DNA of 64,000 nucleotides from a virus. The position numbers and the translations under genes were made by a program. Every line of letters begins with the position of its first letter. Positions within the stretch are counted from its first letter, which is position 1. Location: the IMG/VR virus record IMGVR_UViG_3300007512_000010, positions 54,971-118,970 of that record; one strand, given 5' to 3'. The notes under the pieces were generated by a model. The model was not told where the DNA came from. It did no database searches and was given only the letters and a program-made list of their open reading frames with translations. Below, piece by piece: positions 40,401 to 48,838 of this stretch.

Positions 40401-43400
40401 ACGCACTGACCTACAAAAGCGATAAGCAACAGGATGAGATTTGGACAGCAGTCCAAACAGGCCAGATCCTCCCCAACCCAAAACCATCGTTCGCATATGA
40501 AAAATTCTTGGCGTACATGGGGGCTCTTGGTCTTAACGTGGAGAAGGAGGGGAATGGTCTTGTTGTCTCACCTCTCACGGATAAACAAATTCTTGAGACC
40601 TCTAACGGTGAGATTACCGATGGTAGTCGCGTAATTCGCGGCAAGGATCTAAAGCCAGAAAAGGGCGGTCTATTTGATGAGGACGTGACCGGTGGCCCAG
40701 GCGGTAATCATTGGGGGCACATCGCTCTTGGAACCTCTATGCCGAACCCCATGTTTGAAAAGGGTGTTCGGTCTTTGCTGGGACTGACTGGGAAAGAGTA
40801 CGACAGTGCTATTGCGGGAACGCATAAAGACATAGTCGGTCCTCAAGGAATCATTGCTGCCCTAGCTGCACTAAATGTGGATGAAGAGCTTGCCTCGGCT
40901 AAGGAACAGATAAAGACCGCTAGACGGGGTGAGCTAGATAAGCTGAACAAGAAGATTAAGTACCTGCTGATGCTCAAGAAGGAGGGCCTTTCCGCTGACA
41001 AGGCGTACGGAATAAGCAATGTGCCAGTCCTGCCCCCTATCTTTAGGCCCATTACCGCTATGGAGGGCGGGGATCTAAACATCGATGGTACAAACATGTT
41101 GTACCGCGATATCGCCATGCTCAACCAAAAGCTAAAGGAGGCCGATGGGGTTTTGCCCGAGTCCGCAACCGCGAAGCTCCGGGGCGACCTATACAATGCT
41201 GTGGATGCTTTGATGGGCGTGTCTACCCCTACAGAGGGGGCCATGACTATGGATGGTCAAGCAAGACCCCCCGGAATACTCACCATTCTCTCTGGCCGTC
41301 AATCGCCAAAGCAGAGCTTTTTCCACAAACGAATTCTGGATCGTAAGCAGGACATCTCCATGCGGTCGGTCATTGTTCCCGATATGGATCTGCACCTCGA
41401 CGAGTTAGGTCTTCCGAGGAAGGGGGCTATGAAGATCTACAGGCCCTTTGTGGTGAAGGAGCTTGTAAACATGGGGTATACGCCCCTCAAGGCTAGGGAA
41501 GAAATCGAGAAGAATAGTTCTTTGGCGAATAGAGCCCTTGAGGTTGCTGTTAACAAGCGCCCGGTACTTTTTAAGCGTGACCCAGTTCTACATAAGTTTG
41601 GGATCATGGCCTTTAAGCCAAAACTTCACGATGAGAAGTCCATCCACATCCACCCTCTGGTGACCGGTGGGTTCAATGCTGACTTTGACGGGGACACAAT
41701 GGCCATCTTTGTGCCCGTATCCCAAGAGGCCGTCGATGAGGCGCATAAAATGCTGCCCTCAAAGAACCTGTTCAACCCTGCTACTGGGAGGGTGATGTAC
41801 CAGCCGAGCCTAGAGGGCCAGTTAGGGCTCTACCTGCTTACCCAAATGGGGAAGAAGACGAGAACTAAGTTTGCCGATGCTAAAGAAGCATTAGCCGCCG
41901 CAGAGGCTGGAGATATTCTAGCTACTGATGTTGTGTCTGTTGGGGGATTACGAACAACGGCGGGAAGAATATTATTCAATAATGCCTTGCCGAAAAAGGT
42001 TCAATCTGAAGAAATCCTCACAGACCCTAAGCTGATTATGGGGAAGGGTGTCCTCCAAAACATCTTGCGCCAAGTAGCTGTGAAAAGCCCCGCAGAGTTC
42101 CAAGCCACAGCAGACAAGATAAAGAATCTTGGCTTTGGTCATGCGTACGACACCGGGTTCTCGTTTGATTTGGATGACTTCAACACTCTCACAGAGCTTC
42201 GCAATAGCAGGATGAAAGTTGCGCGGGCTAAGGAAACAGCCATCAGGAAAAAGGAGAAGATGAAGCTCATCTCTCCTAGCGCCGCCGAAGCTCAAATTAT
42301 CGACCTGTATACCAAGGTGACAGAAGACCTGTCGTCAGAAGCTAAGAAGATTCTAGACAAAGATGGAAACAAACTCAGAGCTATGAACAACGCAGGAGTC
42401 AAACCCGCTTGGTCGCAGCTACAGCAGATGCTTATCGGACCCATGCTTCTAGAGAATGCGAGCGGTCGGGTTATTCCTGTGCCTGTAGACAGGTCATATT
42501 CCGAAGGTCTGCGTTCTTCTGATTACTGGGTCGCTTCATCTGGTGCGCGTAAGGGCCTCATTGAGAAGGTACAGTCTGTATCTGTTCCGGGGGCACTGAA
42601 TAAACAAATAGCCAACACGGCTATTAGCTACGTAGTTACACAGAATAATTGTGGTACGAAGCGGGGGATTGCCCTAGATATTGGCGACTCAGATTTAGTT
42701 GATCGGTTTACTGCTAAAGCCTTTAAGGCTGGGGGATCCACGGTCCCCGCAGGTACGGCCATAACCCCTGCGCTGCTTTCTAAGCTAAAGGCCTCAAAGG
42801 TCTCTAAAGTTGTGGCTAGATCGCCTATGAAATGTGAGTCCAAGAAGGGGCTGTGTTCTCACTGCTATGGGCTCATGGATGGTGGAAGGCCTGTTGAGGT
42901 GGGGACCAATATCGGGCTTATTGCCGGAACCGCATTGGGGGAACGCGGCACACAGTTGTCTATGAAGACATTCCATACGGGCGGTGTGGCCGGGTCTTCT
43001 GCGGGTGTCGTTGGTGGCATTGACCGGATTAGCCAACTTCTGAAGATGCCCGCAACGCTACCTAACGCAGCAGTACTTTCTCCAGCTACCGCTGAGGTAA
43101 GCAAGGTGACTAAGAGCCCTGTCGGTGGTTTTGATATCTCTATTGGTAACGAGGACATCTATGTTCCGGCTGGGCGAACGATCAGTATCGGTGTTGGGGA
43201 CAAGGTTAGGAAGGGCCAGCAGATTTCAAGTGGTGTAATTGAGCCCCGAGACCTATTGGCAAAGACCAACGTAGACACAGTCCAGGCGTACATCGCTGAC
43301 GAGATCAACAAGGTGTATAAGAGCGAAGGGATTAAACGAAGGAACATTGAGGTGGTCACCAAGGCGGTAACCAACCTCGGGCGGGTCACTGACCCTGGAG

Positions 43401-43696
43401 ACTCCTCGTTTATCAAGAATGACTACATCTCTTTATCACACGCTGCTGCCCTCAATCGTTCTGGCAAAATGAAAGCCCCGATCAGAGTGCAGCCGATGCT
43501 CCGTGGTATCGAGACACTTCCTCTGGATCAGAGTACAGACTGGATCGCTAGGCTTCAGTACCGAAAACTTAAAGAAACCTTTATTAGGGCTGCGAATGAG
43601 GGATGGGAGTCTGATCTTCACGGAACACACCCCGCCCCAGGCATCGCTTATTCCGCTGAATTCGGTAAGCCTAAAGATAGCGGAGGCCCTTATTAA
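37463..43696 (+). CDS. rpoBC: single-chain beta-beta' DNA-dependent RNA polymerase (2077 aa)
   Basis: One uninterrupted chain carries beta landmarks then beta' landmarks. Beta: FFTSTSLSQQTSQVNP (res 330), HTPEGKRSG, IPFLPTDQANRAGMA, YKGLVFEDGIVISE, GDKLTGRHGNKG (775-786, both catalytic-site lysines), LNPSGVPGRINLGQ, QRFGELGLYAMLAHG. Beta' (from about 1080): GHIALG, VLPPIFRPI, RQSPKQSFFHKRILDRKQDI, NADFDGD (1405-1411, catalytic Asp triad), GARKGL bridge helix (1694), C1730/C1791/C1798/C1801 zinc site, and trigger loop GTQLSMKTFHTGG (1829-1841). It is about 670 aa shorter than E. coli beta plus beta'. SI3 and the N-terminal beta' zinc finger are absent. GGAGG lies 6 nt before ATG. No alpha, omega or sigma gene is in the window. 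Confidence 0.97.
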   Translation: MANVLDPQRVMKALEDGTVEKINSFFPLVGKKQTLVARNIYTTGDTDLDDIPSQKKARLRGRTWAQGVYGDFELVDNETGKVIDKVAKVKVAAVPKITRRYSYIVDGTEYQVDNQWRLKSGVYARRKANGELESQFNLAAGRGFRLGFDPARRRFLMGYGTSNVQLLPVLQALGIPDEDIRAAWGAELYARSVSDKKRGEVVKLAKALVRGAAPANDTEAAAIVKEAYDKTALLKDTTAITLGEGFDKVSGGALLASSRKLLAINRGEAEVDNRDSLRFKELWSIDNHIPERIGNSARRIQYKLGNNIDRKDSVRAIVTPDVFNIPIKTFFTSTSLSQQTSQVNPVDMIGGFLRTTIMGQGGISNEQAVSDDAKLIDSSFLGFIDPVHTPEGKRSGISGHLALGVKKDGTTPLITVYDTKSGAYVDKSPADLANAAIAFPDQYDFSGKKPKAVDSLVTVVRKDGGDPEKVAPNEVDYILRSPKGMFSITANLIPFLPTDQANRAGMATRHMEQAVALKDREQPLVQVVSGNPSKRFKTWENIVGSFTSHNSPISGTVLSVGATKIVLQAKDGSKVEMPLYDNFPLNDKKAFVSSTPLVKKGDTVKAGQTLADTNFTKDGTLSMGTNLRVGYIPYKGLVFEDGIVISETASKKLTSEHLHKNRAYVEKNMQVGLRKFRANFPGSVTDDNAAKLDEDGVIKKGQRVDPGDTLMTVLQKTEPSKEQAMLKGIHKSLVRPFKDRSVTWEKPYAGVVTDVVRNGREIMVYVKTEEPADVGDKLTGRHGNKGVITAVIPDEEMPRDAEGNPLQLILNPSGVPGRINLGQVLETSLAKVADKRGEPYAVDNFQASGGKKIVRVKEHTRTIQTKEGPKQITIKAHDREVGYQEQVKKVLAAEGVSETTELFDPVTGKSLGQVLVGKQYTLKLLHQIDKKLRARAHGYGHDYDANLVPKGGGETGGAQRFGELGLYAMLAHGATANIRDALTYKSDKQQDEIWTAVQTGQILPNPKPSFAYEKFLAYMGALGLNVEKEGNGLVVSPLTDKQILETSNGEITDGSRVIRGKDLKPEKGGLFDEDVTGGPGGNHWGHIALGTSMPNPMFEKGVRSLLGLTGKEYDSAIAGTHKDIVGPQGIIAALAALNVDEELASAKEQIKTARRGELDKLNKKIKYLLMLKKEGLSADKAYGISNVPVLPPIFRPITAMEGGDLNIDGTNMLYRDIAMLNQKLKEADGVLPESATAKLRGDLYNAVDALMGVSTPTEGAMTMDGQARPPGILTILSGRQSPKQSFFHKRILDRKQDISMRSVIVPDMDLHLDELGLPRKGAMKIYRPFVVKELVNMGYTPLKAREEIEKNSSLANRALEVAVNKRPVLFKRDPVLHKFGIMAFKPKLHDEKSIHIHPLVTGGFNADFDGDTMAIFVPVSQEAVDEAHKMLPSKNLFNPATGRVMYQPSLEGQLGLYLLTQMGKKTRTKFADAKEALAAAEAGDILATDVVSVGGLRTTAGRILFNNALPKKVQSEEILTDPKLIMGKGVLQNILRQVAVKSPAEFQATADKIKNLGFGHAYDTGFSFDLDDFNTLTELRNSRMKVARAKETAIRKKEKMKLISPSAAEAQIIDLYTKVTEDLSSEAKKILDKDGNKLRAMNNAGVKPAWSQLQQMLIGPMLLENASGRVIPVPVDRSYSEGLRSSDYWVASSGARKGLIEKVQSVSVPGALNKQIANTAISYVVTQNNCGTKRGIALDIGDSDLVDRFTAKAFKAGGSTVPAGTAITPALLSKLKASKVSKVVARSPMKCESKKGLCSHCYGLMDGGRPVEVGTNIGLIAGTALGERGTQLSMKTFHTGGVAGSSAGVVGGIDRISQLLKMPATLPNAAVLSPATAEVSKVTKSPVGGFDISIGNEDIYVPAGRTISIGVGDKVRKGQQISSGVIEPRDLLAKTNVDTVQAYIADEINKVYKSEGIKRRNIEVVTKAVTNLGRVTDPGDSSFIKNDYISLSHAAALNRSGKMKAPIRVQPMLRGIETLPLDQSTDWIARLQYRKLKETFIRAANEGWESDLHGTHPAPGIAYSAEFGKPKDSGGPY

Positions 43697-45153
43697 TGTC
43701 TGAATTTCAAGATGGTATGGGGCAAACTCCTGGGTTTGCTGACAGGCCCGCGAAGGTGCACCTAGCTCTGGTACAGAGTGTGAACGTGCAAGAGTTTACT
43801 TGTGACTTGATGACGATTTACACGCATAAGGCATTGGTGGATGTTCCTTTTGCTGCTGGGTATTGTCATCAAGATCATGTTGGTGGGTTGTACTGGATGC
43901 CGGAAGTGAACTCACACTGTTATGTGTGTGAGTGTGCCGATGGGACGTCCTTTATCCTCTCGTTCATCATAAACGCACAGCCAGCCGTTGTCCCGGAGCA
44001 CATGGCTGAGTTGGACGGCCCAAGCGCAGAATTGATTGAAGAGTCCGCTGATGCTGGGCCGAACTTCCGGGCAATGCGGGAGAACCTAGAACCCGGCGAC
44101 ATTTACATGGGTGCTATTGACGGTAATCATGTCATTGTTCGGCGTGGTGGGATGGTACAAATCGGCGCTACTGGGTTAGCGCAGCGCGTCTACCTGCCCA
44201 TCGAGAATTTAGTACGCGACTACTTCCAGAGATACCAAGCCTACAGCCCCGTTGGAGAGATTGAATGGGGCCACGCACAACTAGTTGAGGGCGAAACGCC
44301 CACAGAGGTTCTAGGCTACTTGTCTTCTGATTTGTTGGAGGAGGCCGATAAGAGCAAGGCTCTGAGCGCGGCAGCAGAGACGCCGGTGATGGTTCGGTAC
44401 AACATAAAAGATTTGTGCCAAGAGGACGTTAAGGAAGGCAAGTACACTGTAGAGCTTCGTATTGGTCGTTTAACTCCAGAGGTCTTAGATACCGAGGAGG
44501 ATGCTGAACATGAGTTTGGTTATTTGGGGCACAAAGCCACCAAGGATCGAGTTGATCAGCCAGTACGGTTAACGGGTAGCCACAAAGCTAAAGGTATTAG
44601 AAAAGAGTCCAAGGGCATCCTCAGCCTTACCATCTACAACCATGACCCCGAGAAGGATACGAACACCGAGACCAAGGATTCCGTTTGCTACGCCTTCCAA
44701 CTAAATCGAGAAGGGGATGCACTTGTTTTCACAAAGGGGCATATACACGCTGAGATAGACCAGACACTATATGCGCGTGTTAATAAAGGTATCAAGGTTG
44801 TTTACGGTGGTGACGGTGGGAGCGAAGATACCAAGGAAAATAAGCAGAGTATCCTTGAATTATTAGACACTAATGAGTTTGAAGCTCAAGTAAAATCAGT
44901 ATTATTCAAGGTGCTGGAAGAGATGGATTTCCAGGTTAAGGGCGATGTCCTTATTCAGGGAGAGGCAAATATTCAGTTGGGAACCAACAGTGACGAACTA
45001 CAAGGGGTGGTTCGTTGGCAGGATTTAAAGACTTGGCTAGAGAGCAAGTTCTCATGCGCTACCCCGGCTGGTCCTAGCGGACCCGTCCTCCCTAGCGCGA
45101 CAGTTACGTTTGAAGATGATGTAGCGTCTAAGACAGTAAAGGCTAAAAAGTAA
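43696..45153 (+). CDS. baseplate hub/spike-like protein (485 aa)
   Basis: ATG overlaps the RNA polymerase stop (TAATG), with GGAGG upstream. The N-terminal ~100 residues form an OB-fold-like unit (VHLALVQSVNVQEFTCDLMT, VDVPFAAGYCHQDHVGGLYW). EPGDIYMGAIDGNHVIVRRG and MVQIGATGLAQRVYLP follow, reminiscent of gpV/gp45-type spike and baseplate-assembly proteins, where short strands of Gly-containing repeats wind into a triple beta-helix. The C-terminal part has 'dvliqGeAniqlG'-type strands. It is likely at the tail tip. Confidence 0.6.
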   Translation: MSEFQDGMGQTPGFADRPAKVHLALVQSVNVQEFTCDLMTIYTHKALVDVPFAAGYCHQDHVGGLYWMPEVNSHCYVCECADGTSFILSFIINAQPAVVPEHMAELDGPSAELIEESADAGPNFRAMRENLEPGDIYMGAIDGNHVIVRRGGMVQIGATGLAQRVYLPIENLVRDYFQRYQAYSPVGEIEWGHAQLVEGETPTEVLGYLSSDLLEEADKSKALSAAAETPVMVRYNIKDLCQEDVKEGKYTVELRIGRLTPEVLDTEEDAEHEFGYLGHKATKDRVDQPVRLTGSHKAKGIRKESKGILSLTIYNHDPEKDTNTETKDSVCYAFQLNREGDALVFTKGHIHAEIDQTLYARVNKGIKVVYGGDGGSEDTKENKQSILELLDTNEFEAQVKSVLFKVLEEMDFQVKGDVLIQGEANIQLGTNSDELQGVVRWQDLKTWLESKFSCATPAGPSGPVLPSATVTFEDDVASKTVKAKK

Positions 45154-45154
45154 A

Positions 45155-45655
45155 ATGCCATTAGCAGCAGCCCTATCAGCAATGACCGACGCCCTGGAAG
45201 GCGTAGTTTCCGCCATGAATGAAGGCGATGAAAGTACTCACGCAGGACAAGAGTGGGCGGTTGTGGGCGAAGCCTTTTTTGAGAACGGCTTGAACCCGAC
45301 GTGGACACCGGTTGGGCTAGAGGCCGGTAAGGCGGCTTTCGCAGCAGCGTTCGGGGCCACTGTTGCCCCCGACCCAGCCGGGGCGACGCTCGCTACTGCC
45401 CTGCAGAACGGGTTTCAAGCTTTTGGGGCGCTGGCCTCTATACCAGTAAACGCTGCACCGGGCATCGCTGGGCAGCTTATCCCCATCACGCCTCCCCCCG
45501 CCCCACCGGTGATTACTGTGATAACTAGCCCTGCTAGTGATTCTCACGCACCGATAATAGCTGAAATACACCCGAAACTACTTACATGGGCTGCGACGGG
45601 GTTGGTTTCTGTGACCACTCCCGGTGGTCCAGTACCCACAACCCCTTGGAGCTAG
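45155..45655 (+). CDS. small Ala/Pro-rich virion protein (166 aa), unknown
   Basis: It begins 1 nt after the spike-like gene stop. An N-terminal helix (LAAALSAMTDALEGVVSAMN) is followed by an Ala-rich middle (GKAAFAAAFGATVAPDPAGA), a Pro-rich linker (ITPPPAPPVITVITSPASDS) and a beta end. The composition resembles tail-tip or PAAR-associated accessories, but no PAAR repeat is seen. Position within the tail genes suggests a structural role. Confidence 0.5.
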   Translation: MPLAAALSAMTDALEGVVSAMNEGDESTHAGQEWAVVGEAFFENGLNPTWTPVGLEAGKAAFAAAFGATVAPDPAGATLATALQNGFQAFGALASIPVNAAPGIAGQLIPITPPPAPPVITVITSPASDSHAPIIAEIHPKLLTWAATGLVSVTTPGGPVPTTPWS

Positions 45656-45663
45656 AGTAGCTA

Positions 45664-45741
45664 ATGCCTTCAACACTTGATACTAACAATGTATTATTAG
45701 ACCAAGCCGACGCTCATCGCACAGGTCGTAGGAGTATATAA
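45664..45741 (+). CDS. possible 25-aa mini-gene
   Basis: An ATG frame fills the whole gap between neighbours and stops 1 nt before the next ATG: MPSTLDTNNVLLDQADAHRT and then GRRSI. The following gene's AGGAG lies inside its last codons. It could be a leader peptide for coupling, or chance. Composition looks protein-like but evidence is thin. Confidence 0.25.
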   Translation: MPSTLDTNNVLLDQADAHRTGRRSI

Positions 45742-45742
45742 C

Positions 45743-47713
45743 ATGGAACTTACCAGAAAATTAAAAGGACCACACTTCGAGAAGGTAGCTGCCAAGTTCC
45801 TTCTCGGGGATAACCCGTCCACTTACCCCAGTGAGTTGATCGCTCATCTGTACAAGCAGCACCCCTACCTGGGTAAGTATCAGGTGAACATCTCTGTCCA
45901 AGGGCAGGATGAGAGCCAAGGATACATGTATGGTGTATTCCTCGTCAGCCAGCCCAGCGATGTTCCACCCCCAGAGGGAACACAGCAGATGGGACAGATG
46001 ATTAGTCAGGGTCAACCAGAGCCAGATCCGAACAATAGTGTTCGTATCCCGATCATTGTGGAGAATAAGAAGGCGTACTCCTACGACGTTTTCATCACTC
46101 CCGATGGTAGGTTCTTGCCCCTAAACGAGATGCGCGTTGCAGCGGCGATGTTTGATGCGGGTCCGTACTCCATCGCTCCTGTTCCCAAAGCACTAGGGGC
46201 GTCGGCTAACCAGAACGTTAACCCCGCTGAGCCCGAGGGTATGAGTGGTGGTGGTCCCCTTTCCCCAAACCAGTCAGTTAAGCAGGCTTCTGCATTTGCT
46301 GGTGTGTCATTGGGCAAAGAGGTGGTTGAGAAGTTCTTCAACAAGATTGCGGCTAGTGAGCGTCTTGTTGATGCGGCTGATCTAAATCCCGCGTTTTCAT
46401 CAGTGTTGTCCAAGTTGGCACACTCCGTAGAAAACCAGCCCGTTGAGAGTGCGCCCACAACCTCTGATTTTGAGGCAGCGGTTGTCTGTAAAGTTGGCGG
46501 CGGCTACCTGATTAAAACCGCAAGCTCTAACGGGTTTGAGGTTTCTACACACAAGCTCCGCAACAAGGACGCGGCGACCCTTCCCAGGGAGGTTCGAAAT
46601 AGTGTGGTGAAGACAGGATCCGTATTATTAGCTGATAATACTGAAGCGCTACCTAAAATCGAGGTGACCAAAGATCTAGAGGTTATTGATGAAACCGGTG
46701 TGTTCTCTGTCCTAGATAAGTACGGCAGTGCGCGACGAGCCGCAGTGATCACCGATGTTCTCACCCTGGACGGGCGGGAATCCGACCTTCGTCTGGTTGT
46801 TGGGTCTAGCGGAGCCGCTTTTCAGGCTAAGGTAGCTGGTGTTCGTTGTGGGGATCTTGACCTAAACGCTCTCGAAGGCTCGGCCCCAATAGGGGAGGGA
46901 GTCTTTGTGTTTAAGACGGCAGGTAAGGTTTCGGAACCATTGACCGTAAACCACGCGGTGACGGATGCGAACGGGGAGACTTCGTACATCTACGAAACCC
47001 CCCTACAGGGACGGGGAACGCTCAAGCTGGCGTCGGTGCGGATTCCTGTCGGCCTTGGTGGGCGTGATTTCCTAATTCCCGAAGACAGTGTGTTTGTGCC
47101 TATGACCTTTAACGGGAGCTACCGGTCAGACACCACGCAGATTGAGAAGATTTCGGCCAGAACCGACTATATCAATAAAGTTAAAATCATTAGCGATGGG
47201 ACAGAATTTAGCTTTGAGGGAGCCCCGGTAAAAGATCTAGAGAAGAGGGCCTTCTTGAAGTTGGATGAGGCGCTTCTGGTACTGGGTGTTCTCGGAGATT
47301 CTTCAGAAGGAGCTATGACTAAGTTAGCTCATGCGGCTGATAAGGGAGAAGAGGTTTTCGTCGCTAGTCGTAGGATTCTAGCGCCAACGATTGAGTTGGG
47401 CTCGAATGACGAAGCCGCGCAAATTGCGTCGGTGATTAGGATGGATTTGGTCAAGGAGGCTGCGGTTCTAAACAACTCGGAGACAGTTGACTCCGTATTA
47501 TCACTTAACTTTATTACGCCAGAAAACGTCCAAGGATACTTGGATGCTCTACCTGTTTTTGAGGAATCTGCCTCTAAGCTGGCTGAGCTACTTGTTGGCG
47601 TTCGACTTGGTTTGTCAGATATTCCTGAGCCTGCGGTAGCGTCATCCCTTTCTGGCATGGAGCGTGCGATTACTGGGCTTAAGAAGCTGCAGATCAGGTC
47701 TAATACTATGTAA
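45743..47713 (+). CDS. large virion protein with many K-[TLIV]-A motifs (656 aa)
   Basis: AGGAG lies 8 nt before ATG. The first ~130 residues form one beta-rich domain (YQVNISVQGQDESQGYMYGV, YSYDVFITPDGRFLPLNEMR). The remainder is a series of beta domains with repeated tetrapeptides FEKVA, FNKIA, LSKLA, LIKTA, VFKTA, MTKLA and SKLA. I recognise no family. The motif is shared with the scaffold genes next to the prohead protease, so processing by that enzyme is a possibility. Located among tail and internal virion genes. Confidence 0.6.
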   Translation: MELTRKLKGPHFEKVAAKFLLGDNPSTYPSELIAHLYKQHPYLGKYQVNISVQGQDESQGYMYGVFLVSQPSDVPPPEGTQQMGQMISQGQPEPDPNNSVRIPIIVENKKAYSYDVFITPDGRFLPLNEMRVAAAMFDAGPYSIAPVPKALGASANQNVNPAEPEGMSGGGPLSPNQSVKQASAFAGVSLGKEVVEKFFNKIAASERLVDAADLNPAFSSVLSKLAHSVENQPVESAPTTSDFEAAVVCKVGGGYLIKTASSNGFEVSTHKLRNKDAATLPREVRNSVVKTGSVLLADNTEALPKIEVTKDLEVIDETGVFSVLDKYGSARRAAVITDVLTLDGRESDLRLVVGSSGAAFQAKVAGVRCGDLDLNALEGSAPIGEGVFVFKTAGKVSEPLTVNHAVTDANGETSYIYETPLQGRGTLKLASVRIPVGLGGRDFLIPEDSVFVPMTFNGSYRSDTTQIEKISARTDYINKVKIISDGTEFSFEGAPVKDLEKRAFLKLDEALLVLGVLGDSSEGAMTKLAHAADKGEEVFVASRRILAPTIELGSNDEAAQIASVIRMDLVKEAAVLNNSETVDSVLSLNFITPENVQGYLDALPVFEESASKLAELLVGVRLGLSDIPEPAVASSLSGMERAITGLKKLQIRSNTM

Positions 47714-47718
47714 TTATT

Positions 47719-48531
47719 ATGAAGCATCCGAACGAGTATTGGCTTAGATACATGCTGGTGTTCTCGGATTTGTCCATAGAGCAGGTATGCGAAGCGGCTG
47801 TTCTATATGAAATGCAGGAACCGGATTCTGATTATTTGTTGGAAATACGGAACCAGCTAGAGCGGACAAAGCCGAGCCCATTTCGCATGGACTTTTCGGA
47901 CACACGAAAGTGGGTCCGTAGGCAGCGCATCATGTCTTTGGCTAAAGAAGACAAGTACGCAGTGCAAGCTAGGGACATACTTGGAAATACAAAAGTTCGC
48001 CCTGTCCTCGAAGCCCTTCTTACTGCGGATACACCAATTGCCCAGATCCCTGAGTATATAAAGAGTCTTACCGGTCAGGTTGTTTCAAAGCGCGTACTGA
48101 ACATGTACGCGCATTACTTTTGGAATCGGTCGCTCCTGTCCACTAGCCAGTGGTATGAGTACTTGAGGGGCCATGATAATGGGCGCATGCTCAGGTCTTG
48201 CTACAACCGTGGTGAGGCTTTTGCTTTATGGAAGCTTGGCTACAAGTTAGAACTATCTCAGCAGGACGTTATTCGTGACCTATTCCATGAGTCATCGATG
48301 CGCTTTTTCGAGACCTCTGAAATGCCCAACGGTAAAGAAACGGCCATGACAGCAAAGCTGTGGGCAGAGAACATTTTTAGAGCTACAGAGGAGATGAACC
48401 GGACAGGTGACGCAGTCAGTCAAGTAATTGACGGGCTAAGAGACATTGCAATTAAACTAGGTAAGCGGGAAATCTCCAGCGTAGAAGAGCTTGGCGACGT
48501 TACCGAAGGTGGTACTGATGATCCCAAGTAA
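47719..48531 (+). CDS. helical DNA-binding-like protein (270 aa), unknown
   Basis: There is no clear Shine-Dalgarno; the ATG is 5 nt after the previous stop. The protein is mostly helical. Residues about 88-130 (ILGNTKVRPVLEALLTADTP, IAQIPEYIKSLTGQVVSKRV) look like a helix-turn-helix of the small-terminase or sigma-factor-region type. YAHYFWNRSLLSTSQWYEYL follows. It could be the small terminase subunit, which is otherwise not seen, or a transcription partner of the nearby RNA polymerase. Neither is proven. Confidence 0.5.
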   Translation: MKHPNEYWLRYMLVFSDLSIEQVCEAAVLYEMQEPDSDYLLEIRNQLERTKPSPFRMDFSDTRKWVRRQRIMSLAKEDKYAVQARDILGNTKVRPVLEALLTADTPIAQIPEYIKSLTGQVVSKRVLNMYAHYFWNRSLLSTSQWYEYLRGHDNGRMLRSCYNRGEAFALWKLGYKLELSQQDVIRDLFHESSMRFFETSEMPNGKETAMTAKLWAENIFRATEEMNRTGDAVSQVIDGLRDIAIKLGKREISSVEELGDVTEGGTDDPK

Positions 48532-48838
48532 CGTTATAATTGAACCCGTGATTTTCACGGAATCCAAGACCAAGGTTCCAGGTGTTCGGGTGGAGTACTA
48601 CATCTACGAGAGCGGGGTAAAGTTTCATATTTGGGCTGACCCCGAGTTCCCTGACTGTCTTGAGTCCTGTATAAAAGAAGCATGGTCTAAATTCCCGGAA
48701 AAGTCTGTGATTGCAGAGTACGTGCCAGAAGTAGATAGCTGGTACGGGGAATTGAAGAATATTACTGTTGGCATATCTGACGTGCTTGCAGAAAGCCTTA
48801 TCGCTAAGGTTGCTAAGGAGGTATCCAAACATGGCTAA
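48518..48838 (+). CDS. small protein (106 aa), unknown
   Basis: ATG 48518 overlaps the previous gene by 14 nt with GGTGG upstream. It begins IPSNVIIEPVIFTESKTKVP. A beta-rich half (VRVEYYIYESGVKFHIWADP) and a helical half (VGISDVLAESLIAKVAKEVS) follow. It ends inside the next gene's ribosome site. No recognised family. Confidence 0.5.
   Translation: MIPSNVIIEPVIFTESKTKVPGVRVEYYIYESGVKFHIWADPEFPDCLESCIKEAWSKFPEKSVIAEYVPEVDSWYGELKNITVGISDVLAESLIAKVAKEVSKHG

Noticed and set aside
43436-43703. Opposite-strand and out-of-frame open frames within the RNA polymerase and other long genes
   Set aside because: They are shadows of strongly supported genes, with no ribosome sites or recognisable products.
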